Below are positions 24,229 to 34,796 of a stretch of 64,000 bases of DNA, in pieces. The notes beneath the pieces are model-generated. The model made no database searches, was not told the DNA's origin, and saw only the letters and a program-made list of their open reading frames with translations. Both the position numbers and the translations under genes were made by a program. This stretch comes from Macrocybe gigantea (lineage: Eukaryota; Basidiomycota; Agaricomycetes; Agaricales; Callistosporiaceae), in assembly GCA_011319805.1 (NCBI GenBank), contig SJRY01000050.1, positions 930,001 through 994,000 on the forward strand, read 5' to 3'. Position 1 is the first letter of the stretch, and each line of letters opens with the position of its first letter.

Positions 24229-25305
24229 ATGTTGACTATTACTCGCTCGGTCCTCCGTCCTTCGATCGCCAGGTTCTCCCTTCTTCGTTCGGTTTCGTCT
24301 TTGCACACACTCCCAGATTTGCCTTATGCGTATAATGTGCGTACGAGTGCTATTGAGACCAAAAATTATCGATGACAGATATACAGGCCTTGGAACCGTA
24401 CATCTCTGAGGACATCATGAAACTTCATCATCAGAAGCATCATCAGGCTTATGTTAACGGGCTAAATGCTGCGGAGGAGGCATATTCGAAGTCTGAGAAT
24501 ACTAAGGACAAAATTGCTCTACAGTCGGCTCTCAAGTTCAACGGAGGAGGTGAGCTCGTAGCAAAAAAGCGAACATATTCAAAATTTTGCCGAACCCCGA
24601 CATTTATTTTATCTTTTCTTCAGGACATATTAACCACTCCTTGTTTTGGAAGAACCTTGCCCCGGCCAACGCTGAAGGCGGTAAACTTGAGAAAGGATCT
24701 CTAAAGTCTGCTATTGAACGCGATTTCGGCTCGGTGGAAGCATTCAAGAAGACTTTCAACGCTAAAACTGCGGCCATCCAAGGCAGCGGATGGGGCTGGC
24801 TTGTACGTAGCTGATTGTTGGTTCACTCATGCTGCTTACGTCATATATCACTGCCCATAGGGCTACAACCCCGAAACGAAGAAACTCGAGATTGTAACCA
24901 CTGCCAACCAGGATCCGCTCATCTGTTGAGTTTTAGTTTTCACATGTCTGCGCGGTGTTGCTTACTTCAACTCCCCCCCCGCTCCCAGCGCATACACCAA
25001 TTATTGGAGTGGATATTTGGGAGCATGTGAGTTGTAATGCACGCCGTCATGCTTTCTGATACCTGATTTTTTTTCCCTCATCGTCTAGGCGTTCTATCTG
25101 CAGGCATGTCCCTGAAACTTATACACAACTTCCCCGCTAATGCCCTCCATTCGCAGTACAAAAACGTCAAGGCCGACGTAAGGAGCCTCATACATTCAAT
25201 TAATTTTTAATTTTTAACTCATGTCGTTTGCAGTATCTCAGTGCCATTTGGAGTGTTATTAATTTCAAGGAAGCCGAAAAACGACTTCAAGAAGTAGCCA
25301 AGTAG
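24229..25305 (+). CDS. SOD2: mitochondrial manganese superoxide dismutase
   Basis: Model join(24229-24336, 24387-24549, 24624-24802, 24861-24924, 24989-25026, 25089-25103, 25157-25177, 25234-25305); 219 aa. It dismutates superoxide to H2O2 and O2 in the mitochondrial matrix. The N-terminus ([18 protein letters not shown]) is a typical presequence; an upstream in-frame ATG at 24193 would weaken it. Mn ligands are visible: His in [10 protein letters not shown], His in [10 protein letters not shown], and Asp and His in GVDIWEHAFY. The Gln in [11 protein letters not shown] is the manganese-type marker. Exon 6 is only 15 nt (AFYLQ) and its downstream intron begins GCATGT (25104). Exon 7 is 21 nt. 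Both tiny exons are needed to give [19 protein letters not shown], the normal family sequence. Confidence 0.96.
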
Positions 25306-27159
25306 ATTGCATACGGGAGTAGTCCAATGCATCCTTCTCATATGTAACAAGTCATGTAATTGAGTGAGTTTCCGTCATACTCAACGATGATGATAAGTGC
25401 TATTGTGTCATACAGTGGCACGAAGAATAGTGCGCACTGCAGAACACCACCGCCGGTTACAGTGGGTTCATGCTCCTAAACAGGATATGATGTGCTTCGC
25501 CTTCACGAATAGCCACCCATCATAGTTCAATCTGCACCTAAATTCTATCAGTTAATTCGAAGGGGTACAGATTGTATCGAGGACCCCATCGTCTCATGGT
25601 ATGCCTCCTCTTTGATCACCCGTGCCAATCTTTCGGGGTTCATGAGATCCCCGATGCCGTCCTGAGGCCCTGTTGCTCAGGCTTTAGTCCGAACGTCCTT
25701 CCAACGGTACTGGACAGTTTCCATTTCCTTCTGTCCCGCTAATCTTGATGCCACGCAATTCTCACACTTCCAATCTCCTCGGTGTCGCCTGTCCACATAT
25801 CATAATCTACCTTCCGGGGTCGACGTAACGTTATCGTTTGTTCCCACTTCACTTCTGTCCGGAACAAGAAAGGGACCCAAATCTGACTCGACGTGTCAAG
25901 GGTAAGTGCGAGATCGTGATTGGGATCTTCTGGTTCTGCATTCAAGGCCGAAAGTTCGACTGAGACTTTTGCCTTTCGGGACAACCTCCGCTGCATTTTT
26001 TTTTGCCACCCTGATTTGAGCATATCACTTGCCAGCAGCGGCCCGGACTTGACTACAGGAAAGATCGGGACCGAGATTTGGGTCAGAAATCGCTCACACT
26101 TGCTGGGTGAGCACGCATCGCGTGAGTGTTTGATGCATCTCCCTTCGCTGTTTACACATCGAGGCGTCCGGCTGTCTTCGGGACCAGAAAACAGGATCTT
26201 GATTTGGCCCCAGGGACTCCGTTATGAGTTTTCGATCGCGTAGTCGATCGCCCCGTCCGGGCACCGTTTTCGCACACTAACAAGAAGGTCGTTGGGCGAG
26301 GATCGTAGGAGGTCATTTCCCTCCTGCCGCCGGCATCATATTCTTGCTTCAGACGGCTGGGGTTCGTCATTCCAGCGATCGAATTCTTGCAACGCCATAT
26401 GAGAAGCGCATTTTCACCTGTCGGCTGGAAAAGCCCCTCAAATCTCCCTATCTTCGAGGATAACCGATAATTGGTTAGTTACCCAATTTCACCAGTGTCC
26501 CGCCCATTGCTCATTTCAATCCTGAGTGCGAAATGAGGGCTGACAGGCGTGTTGTTTGTCTTACATCTTCCTGCATTGCAGATGAGGGTTTTTCTTAAAA
26601 ATCACCACCCTCAATTTTTGGGGGACCTTCTGAATCTCACCACCCGACTTCGACTGATATTATCTTTATATACGCCTCCTTGATTGGTGCTGCGTATGCA
26701 TGTAAAGCCTGTAGACGATATGCGTCTTCCAGGTGTTGTTGTGCCACCGTGGATTGTGCTGACGCTCCATCGTACAGCAATTTACGAAGTTAAATGATCC
26801 ATTGTAACCAAAATAAATTAGTACGTGATGTTTCGTTATGTGGACTATAGTATAGGACTAATCGCCAGAATCCATACTCGATTAGAAAGCCGCTATTACT
26901 AAACCGTTCTCCTGCGACCCTCCAAGGAGCTATTCCCAGCCCGCCATCGAAATCGTGGTATAAAATATGGAAGGCGACGGTCTGGGGCCAGTAAATATCC
27001 AGCGATGACAAGTTTTTTTTAAATAGAAACCATTCATGCTTCGTTGGACTTGCGTAGGTTTATGGTCCGGGGATTGAGCGTCTCCAGGAACATGGCGATC
27101 AACGCCCTTCCTTGATTCGGTAAGGAGCACAGTGTCGGTCCTTGAAATACGTCGCAGTT
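25306..27159. other. convergent 3' region with a weak minus-strand ORF
   Basis: This holds the 3' ends of SOD2 (+) and the velvet gene (-). A minus-strand frame at 25739-26023 (ending GSVRIAWHQD) and another at 26152-26370 have protein-like composition. They cannot be joined into a model with a start, so they are at best a relic. Confidence 0.4.
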
Positions 27160-28524
27160 TCAATCGCCTTGATCGCTTTCGTCTCTAAGGTGAGTGTAGT
27201 CATCAGATGGATGTTTGCGCTTCCCGGAGCCAGCGTACAGTGGGCTTGCACTGCGCGCTTCGCCCTTCTTTCGCCTTTTCCGCTCCGTTTCCCGAGTATT
27301 CAGGCGGACTCCCCAACGGGCGAGGTGCTGATTGACGAAATCGTTCAGAGGTTCAGAGGCTTGCAAAACAATGGCAACGGCACGATTTTGATTTACCTTT
27401 GTCAGCTCCGTTGAAGCTTGTAATCCTGGAAATTCCTTGGTTGAGTATACGCGGAACGGTTGACCATAGCATTCTGCCTGAATGACTAGCTCATCATGAT
27501 TGTAGGGCTTCGAAAAGATATCGAAAGACCGATAACGAAGGACAAATGTGCCCTCTACCTTGACAGCCAAGTCCTGCACATCGTGGTCAACAATGAACTC
27601 GCCAATAGATAGACTTACACGAGTAATGCCACTAACCGCAAATACGAACATGACGGCCTTCTTTCCCTGAAACTCTACAGTTGCAGGTTGAACGAATGTT
27701 GCGCCAACGAGAGCGTGAGTCATTTTAGAGTTCTCTGTAACGGCGTAGTCTCCGATGTAGTGCACTATTTCTGGAGGGGAGTGGGATGTATGGAAGTGCG
27801 TAGGGAGGCGAACAATATGACCGTTCGTAGGGGCGGAGGGACCCGATGCGTGTGATTCGGGGTATGGATAGCTTGATAGGACTGAAAAATCGTCCTGCTT
27901 TTGTTTTCCGCGAGCATGAGAAGAAGTCGTGGAGTTGAAAGAAAATGATGTCTGTGTCGGAGGCGCCGACAAAGGTTTCTGCATTCCCGAACCATCCTTT
28001 AGTTTCACGCTCTGCGCCGGTACGGGGAAAAGGTCGACGGTGCATAGCAAGCCGAGTATCTGCACTTCACTGAGTACAAACATGTCAGAAAAACCCTTTG
28101 ACCCTTCATTCTTGAACAGCGGAAAGGCGGAAACTGACTCGTAGTCCTTTATCTCTTTCTGGATTTCGTCGCTCGTTCCTGCATTGGATACATGGAAAAG
28201 CCGAAGCTGCACGACGGGAGGAGGATCGAGCGGGCGCCGATCTACTCTGGCATATCTTGCACCGAGCGGGGGCGCGAGAAATTAGAGAATAGTTCCCGAA
28301 AAAAAGAATGATTTGTTGTCAAGGACCTACTTTCTTCCCAGCTCCGCTTGCTGCACTTCTTGGAGCTCAGCACGGATGGTTTGACCAGCAAATTGGCCAG
28401 TGGCGAAGAGTATTGGCCGGCCTATCAAATCAGTCCCGCCCGGTTGGTGAGAGCCACTAGTACTTGCGGATGGCTCAATTTGTGGCTGGCGGTGCTCAAA
28501 TTCGGTTTGGATACGGCTGTACAT
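27160..28524 (-). CDS. velvet-domain regulator (VosA/VelB-like)
   Basis: Model complement of 28524-28331, 28255-27397, 27327-27160; 406 aa, phases close. Velvet proteins are fungal NF-kB-like DNA-binding regulators linking development, sporulation and secondary metabolism; they form homo- and heterodimers and act in the nucleus. The N-terminal half of the domain reads FAGQTIRAELQEVQQAELG, then YARVDRRPLDPPPVVQLR. The second half reads KVEGTFVLRYRSFDIFS, AECYGQPFRVYSTKEFPGL, then ASTELTKHLARWGVRLNTRE. Between them is a long Ser/Pro insert of about 80 residues. The end is basic (ERKRRKKGEARS; GKRKHPSDD), a likely nuclear localisation signal. The last intron is 69 nt and in frame, so reading through it gives an open but non-family segment. 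The C-terminal half is closest to VosA/VelB types, but the subfamily is not certain. Confidence 0.92.
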
Positions 28525-30951
28525 CGGCGCTGCCAAAACCTTGCTGAACTTGCAGGAGATGCTGAAAACGTCCTGCTCAACCCCACCTCAGCCTTTAAAC
28601 TGAAAGACACGATAATTAAAATCTATATTTGCGGGTGAGGAAAAGAGCTAAGGACCCGGACAAAGGCTCCAGAAGCTTTATGTGAACCACATCAGATCAA
28701 ATCCCGATATATCATATCCATCATATGGAACTCGATATCAGATTCTGTCGGGAATAGCCTGGAACTGGGGCCTCCAGAATCCTGTAACAGTCTCCAGCCA
28801 TTCCCAAGGACTTCCGAATTCTGTCATCGGGTCACATATCTTCTGTCAGTTGAGTGGTTCGCGCGACCGTTGTTTGACCTTGGGCTTTCATGCGCCGCCG
28901 CAGGACCGCAAGCTCATTGCATTCGGAGGTCCGATGGCAAGAGAAATATTCGATCCGGTGTAAAGACCGAGGCCCGAAGAAACAGCCGCCGGTTCTTCGA
29001 AGGTGTCAGGGTGACGCACTTGAGCGAGCATTCGCCAAAACCGATTTATAATCCACACATCTGGTTATTGTGTTCACAGAAGTCACTAAGCCACAACGCG
29101 ACTTCTTGTGCAACTACTGGCCGTTCCAACGAGGCGATGACCCAACCGAATGGAAATCTCCGAATATTTTGAAGGTTATCTGACGTGAGTCTCTACCGTC
29201 TTCAATAAAGGAGTAATGGTCCATTGATATTTGGCGACTACGGCCCGGGAACTGTGCCAAGTGCCTCGCAGGAGCTCGGGTCCCGTCCTAAACGGAGAAC
29301 AGATGACGCAGATGATGAACAGACCAATGACTTTAGACCAGGGACCAGACGAATCCGGAAGGCGCTCCCTCGTGCCAGCATATCCAAGGCGTGGCAGCGA
29401 TGTCCTGAGTGAATATGATGCTCAGCCCCAATCTCGTGCGCGGCCTGTCTGCATTGGGCAATGATTTCTAGTGTAGCAGCGTCAGATAGAAGACCCTCGA
29501 AACAAACCCCGTCGGCATGATGCGGGGATGCAACCAACCTACCACTGCAAGGCAGCGGACCGCTTGCCCATGCCTCGTCCCTGAATCGCCGCCAGGTATG
29601 CCGGCGGCCTAAGGATGTCAAGACTTTCAAAAACATACTGAAAAGATGCCAAGACAGCTCACGGCAGAATGCGAACATGATACCAACTCGTGGAGATAGG
29701 ATGGCATCCTCGAGGCAGGGATGACTTAGAACCGAAGAATACGATGCTTACGGGGAATTCGATATTCATCCTTCAAAAGAAAGGATGATCTACGAAAGGC
29801 GCGTAGCCCATTTCCCTTGCGCTCGTTCGTCGAAGATCCCGGAGATCGATGCGACACTTCGAAAAGGAGTATAGAAAAACCTCCGAAACGCTCCCTGTAC
29901 TCGGGTTTGCTTCTGTTTCTCCGTGGTTTTCTGGTTTTTTGATGCTCGATATGACCTAGTGGATTGGCCATCGAATGGGATTCCAAACGTTGACCACCAG
30001 CAAAAAGCGAATATCTATTTGAAACCTGCGCCACGCCGGGCATTAGTCCCCTCCGATGGGGTGAAGAGCGATGACGGGTTGTCTTTGATAAGATAAGTAA
30101 TCTTGTGGAGGGGGTTGAAAGGAAGTCGGATGTCCGAGGGAAAAAAATCTTGCGCGTCTTTGATCGTAAGGAGCTGAACTTGAGAGAGTAGGGCCAGATT
30201 ATCCTGGTGCTACATGAGTTCTCTATAACTTCCGAGCTTGCGCAATGAATATTGACAGGGGAAGATCCCGGTTAATGAAGGGGCACCCGTAGGGCAAAGC
30301 CGACCTGACATTTGAGTCCATGACATCGCCCGATGTTTCAGGTTGGCGCCTCGAGTTGACATTCAGGACAGTCTAGGCCCAGATATCCATTCCCATCTGG
30401 TAATGTGCAACTCGATGAAAAATGCTGGTCGTGGAGTTGAACACAGTCCTGGAACCTCATTTTCGTTCGTCCTTTGACAAGTAGCACGGAATCCGTCAGA
30501 GACGTGGTCTGGATTGAATTCGAGTCAACCAGTAGTCGTGGCCCCAGGTATCGTAATGTGCACAACGTCGACTTCAGACGAAATTCACCTCAATTTCTTG
30601 GCTGGTATCGGTCTCAACACAAATCAGTCGAGATCCTGATTGGTTTAGAATTACAGTGCTGACCAGTAGGTTGAGCGGCCCAGAATCATTGATCAGAGAC
30701 ACCATCTGAGGTCGATTTCTCATGTCAATGTGGGGCTCCAGGGTGGCTTCAGTCGAAGATGGGCATCTCAGAATCTGATCCAAGTGTAGCTGATGGTGAC
30801 CGAGAAGAGAAAGCAATCTCCGTTTAAGTTTGCTATCAAAAGAGGGAAGAATATACATCAAGCCTAATGAGCCCGAATGCATAGGTTATACAAGCAAAGA
30901 CTTGATCACAGGAAAAAGATGGAATAGGAATGATCCCCGATGGATACCTTC
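28525..30951. other. intergenic region, one weak ORF only
   Basis: This is 2.4 kb between the velvet gene start and the first thaumatin-like gene, and includes the velvet promoter. Apart from the doubtful ORF at 30338-30882 I can support nothing. The minus-strand frame 29238-29678 is long but has no recognised motif and no splice context. Confidence 0.45.
30338..30882 (-). CDS. doubtful 181-aa hypothetical protein with one frame break
   Basis: The minus-strand frame from ATG 30882 stops at 30574. The next frame then stays open to 30338. Adding one base near 30575-30580 would join them (EIEVNF then LKSTLCTLRYLG) into an intronless 181-aa protein. It ends with a small Cys pair, LDCPECQLEAPT. 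This has the same one-base-loss form as in the well-supported genes, which is the main reason to list it. I recognise no family, and it may be chance. Confidence 0.28.
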
Positions 30952-32254
30952 TTACGGGCAGAATGTGATGGTGTAATCGGCATTCAGCGACGAATCACAG
31001 GTGAATAACGCAGTCCCGCTCGACTCATCATAGGGATAAGCATAAGAATTAGGACAGTTACCCTCTGTGAAGATGGCCAGTCAGCGCTAGACCAGGATCA
31101 AAGGAATGCACGAACTGAAGTAACTGTAATATGCCACACCGGAAGATGGACAAGTCTGCGGGGTGCTGTAGCTCCCAGAGCAGCAGTTGGGGGAGTTGGC
31201 TGTGTGCTGTCAGCCACCGATAGAATCGCGAACGCGAAGAAAGAAGGATACCTTGATTTCCATCTAGATTAGCGACGCAGGCAGACTTACAACCTAGCGG
31301 GAATCCGGTGGAATCGAATGGTCCCTTCAATGGCGCCGGGCCTCAAGGGAGCATCTTCAGTTCATCCCCGTCAAGTCACGTGTGTGCATCGAACTTACAA
31401 TTTGGTCCTAGGTCAACCGGGCAATCGGCCACTGGACATCCCTTATTGTTGCTAATCCTGAAGTTTCTCTTAGAATAGCTGTGCATTCCTTGGCGTATAA
31501 CACCCTTACCTCATGGGGAGATCATAGCCATCGACCAAGGAAACTGGTCAATGAAATTGGTCATTACCATTCTCCCACATCCGATGGTGGCTGTGAAGCG
31601 TACCGTCGTAGAAGTCGCGGAAACCGTCTCCTTGAAGCGTGAACTCGGCTAAGGTGACAGGGGGAACACCCTGAGAATGAAGTTAGTAATTTAAAAACTA
31701 GCGAAGTCGGCGGTCAAATATACCGTGCCAGTGCGTGGATCACATTGTAGACCTCCGTTGCAGCCACCCGTCGCGCAAGAGTTCGGACCGGGATTGCTAG
31801 AGAAATTACAATTACGTCGGGCCCAGATTCTACCGGCCTTCCAGTTATCGGGTACATAGAAGGAGACTTTCGTCCATGCGGCAGCCTCCCATCTATACCA
31901 AATCAGCGAATTGCATGTCGTTTATTGACGGAGGTCCATACCCGGTTTGAAAGTTCGGAACGTTAGGGGCAACATTCAGGTCTGTGAACATCTAAAGCGG
32001 GCTTGTTAATGACATATCCGAGATTAGGGATACTGTTAACGATAGTTACAGCCGGCCTAACAAAATTATGAGGTTAGCGTGTCTTGACTCGGAAGACGAT
32101 ATCTTTACCAAATAGTGAAAGGGCAAGCATTGTAGACCTAGACGGAAAAAGCTCAGGTCAATGTCTGGCATAGTTTCCACTAGAAAAGTACCGTGAAGGT
32201 TCGCGCAGTAGCGCCAGTGATCAGAGATAAAGCGACGGCAACCGGAAGTCTCAT
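30952..32254 (-). CDS. secreted thaumatin-like protein A
   Basis: Model complement of 32254-32192, 32137-32109, 32056-32050, 31991-31942, 31892-31724, 31670-31604, 31543-31510, 31457-31399, 31341-31252, 31199-31116, 31064-30952; 254 aa, 11 exons, all phases close. There is a signal peptide (MRLPVAVALSLITGATA). The fold signature is RTFTVYNACPFTIWPAMFTD, then NSCATGGCNGGLQCDP, GFRDFYDVSLVDGYDLPMR, CPVADCPVDLGPNC and KSACVANLDGN. The end is NCPNSYAYPYDESSGTALF, then DYTITFCP. The many Cys match the disulphide pattern of the family. Fungal members bind or hydrolyse beta-1,3-glucan in the wall. Exon 3 is just 7 nt, coding the last base of Trp plus Pro-Ala. Its paralogue lies immediately upstream and FKS1 beyond that. 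Confidence 0.94.
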
Positions 32255-32316
32255 CGTAGCACTTCAGCGCGACTCACTTTGCAACAAGTCGATTTTGGAG
32301 AGCGCAGGATTCTGGT

Positions 32317-32328
32317 CCTTTTATATAC
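32317..32328 (-). promoter_or_regulatory. TATA-like box of thaumatin-like gene A
   Basis: On the minus strand the sequence reads GTATATAAAAGG, 63-74 bases before ATG 32254. It is the best TATA match seen in this window and fits a strongly inducible secreted protein. Confidence 0.55.
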
Positions 32329-33011
32329 GTCCCCGTAGTTCAGAAGATCCAGGGTGTTCTCGATTTTGCATGCAGCACAAGAAAAAAAATCTTGTGGTGC
32401 ACAATGCCTAGCATACGTTAGGAGGGCTCGTGACATCTTAGCATCCTGGCAGCCGACACATCGGGACAATGCTAGGGCCAAAAAAATGCGAGAAGGCTGG
32501 TGAGAGGACGCCGAAAATCAAATCAAATTCAACGGGCGTAAGGAAAGAATCATGGTCACCCTCCATGAGTTCGATGCCCGAGGTGTGCACTGACATCGTT
32601 TCCCATGATAGACGCACGGCATGGCTATGTCGCATGTTACAGAATTCTGTCAACATCATGATGTTCCGCAGCACGTGGAGTTCTTTCTACTTGTTTCAGC
32701 AAGGAAAGGCAGCGCAGTCAGTGAGTCGACCATCAGGTGCACACTGAATAACATGACGTACGTATTATCTCCTTATGCACCGTGCACCTGGCACAAAGAG
32801 TGTCTTGCATGACCACCAAGGCGGATGAAGACTGATTTGCGCACTCCTTGTTTTCCACAACCGCGTGGCTCTCTAAAAACATTTGAAATTCCAACGCTAA
32901 ACGGAGTCCACTAAAAAAAGCCAGTTTACTTGGAATGCAGGACGTTCGTGCACGGTACAAAGCATGAACTGATTAGAGGCACTGATATCTGCTGTCTAGA
33001 CAACAGGTGCA
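32329..33011. other. intergenic region between the two thaumatin-like genes
   Basis: This holds the upstream region of thaumatin-like gene A and the 3' UTR of gene B. No coding feature or mobile element is visible. Confidence 0.5.
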
Positions 33012-34328
33012 TCAGGGACAAAATGTCAACGTATAATCTGCTCGGAGGTTCGAATCGCATGTCCACAAGGCCGTCCCACTCGATTCATCAAATGCATACG
33101 CGTACGAGTTCGGGCAATTGCTCTTGAAATAGCTGTAGAAAGCGACGCCTTGGAGGGCAATGTCAAAGAAGGCACTCGGCAAATACGATGGGTCACTTAC
33201 CACTGCTAGGACAAGTCGCGGGCGTATTATGACTGCCCGAACAGCAGTTGGCGGAATCAGCTAAAGGGTTAAGCATTAGGCTACGTGCACTAGCGAACAA
33301 AAGCACGCGGTACCTTGGTTTCCGTCAAGATTGGCGATGCAAGCACTTTTACAACCAACGGGGAAGCCTGTGGAGTCAAAAGGCCCCTTCAATGGGGCAG
33401 GACCTGTGGCGTTTTCAGCATATGAGCAGAGTGAGATGTTTAAGGGACGTACAATTTGGACCGAGATCCACCGGGCAGTCTGCGACATGGCAGCCCTTGT
33501 TATTAGAGATCCTCATGGGCAGATTGTAGCCATCAACGAGGGAAACTGCGACGAACTCCTTAGTTTCCATCATGCCATAAAGGCAGAAAAAGACACAAAC
33601 CATCATAGAAGTCTCTGTTTCCATCGCCTTGAAGAGTCCATTCTGCCACGGTTGCCGGCGGTACACCCTGAAGTGAAGTCATAAGGATACGAGGGACATG
33701 TGGAGGCAAGGCATACGCACAGTTCCAGTATGAGGATCACAGAGCAGTCCGCCATTGCATCCTCCGTCAAGACAAGAGTTAGGTCCTGGATTGGTAGCAA
33801 AGTTGCAGTTCCTACGTCCCTGTTGGAAGATCAGCGTTGGAGGCTAGACTAGCCACAGACCGCTAACGCACATACCCAGATCCTTCCAGCCTTCCAGTTG
33901 TCTGGCACGGTGAAGCTAACACTCGTGAATGCCGGTGCTTCCCATCTAGCATATCAACATTTACTCCGATCTTCTAACAATTCATAAGAATTCGACCAAC
34001 CCGGTTTGGAAGTTGGGGACGTTTGGTGCAACGTTCAGATCGGTGAACATCTAAGGTCGCATTGACCGAGTAAATGCGCAGTTTCTTAATAACGCAACGA
34101 ATGAAACTTACCGCAGGCCTGGAAAAATAGTCACTTCGCATCAGCAATAAAAGGACCATCTACCTACCAGATGGTGAATGGACATGCATTGAACACCTAG
34201 CAAAATTGGGTCGCCCATGTCAAATGTCGATGACAGACAAAAATGGAAGAGGGCAGGCATGCCGTGAAAGTGCGCGCAGCAGCTCCACCGAAGAAACCGA
34301 GTGAAGACACAACAAGCAAAGACCTCAT
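33012..34328 (-). CDS. secreted thaumatin-like protein B
   Basis: Model complement of 34328-34263, 34196-34168, 34118-34112, 34050-34001, 33945-33876, 33819-33721, 33667-33601, 33545-33453, 33403-33314, 33260-33201, 33148-33012; 255 aa. It is a close paralogue of the gene on its right-hand side in transcription, with the same domain: signal peptide MRSLLVVSSLGFFGGAAA, RTFTVFNACPFTIWPAMFTD, NSCLDGGCNGGLLCDP, NRDFYDVSLVDGYNLPMR, CHVADCPVDLGPNC, and the end SYAYAFDESSGTALWTC. It keeps the same 7-nt exon 3. Intron 1 begins GCATGC (34262), where the paralogue has GTACTT. It has two introns that gene A lacks and lacks two that gene A has. The likely role is wall glucan binding or lysis. Confidence 0.94.
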
Positions 34329-34796
34329 TTGTTACGTTGCCAAGGCTGGATAAGTTTCTGTTCCCTCCACACCCCACATCCGTCTTTTATGTGGCCGCCG
34401 TTGAAGCAGCAGACTTGAGAAAAAAAGCTCTCATGGTAGCTTCTGACACGGTGTGCTCGCCATCACAGGGATCGGACAATCGGTGCCACGTCTGTAAACA
34501 ATGGCCCAAGTAGGCTAAAAACAGCCCAGGCAACGTCACCAATGAAAGACATTTGGCTCAATTAGACGCTAAACCACATGCAAGACTTCCGGCAGCACGG
34601 TCTCGCGGCAGCGGAAAATAGCGTTAAGACACCCCATCTGACAGTGACCTTATAACATCATATGGAATAGAACAAATCAGAGACTTCGATTCTCAAGAAG
34701 AATCACGTACTTTGAGGCCAGTCTCGTGTCACAAGGCGGGCGCACCACACCTGCTGGCTAAAAGGCATTCAAATGTCTTTTTATTGTAGGTATACA
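34329..34796. other. intergenic, upstream of thaumatin-like gene B
   Basis: This holds the promoter of thaumatin-like gene B (a CATAAAAG-like element on the minus strand at about 34384-34391) and the 3' end of FKS1. Nothing else is visible. Confidence 0.45.

Noticed and set aside
25739..26370. Two-exon gene on the minus strand
   Set aside because: The frames look protein-like, but no start, no consistent splice pair and no recognisable domain were found.
33030..33060. GGTTCGAATC, similar to a tRNA B box
   Set aside because: It lies inside the last exon of thaumatin-like gene B, complementary to the codons for Cys-Asp-Ser-Asn, with no cloverleaf around it.
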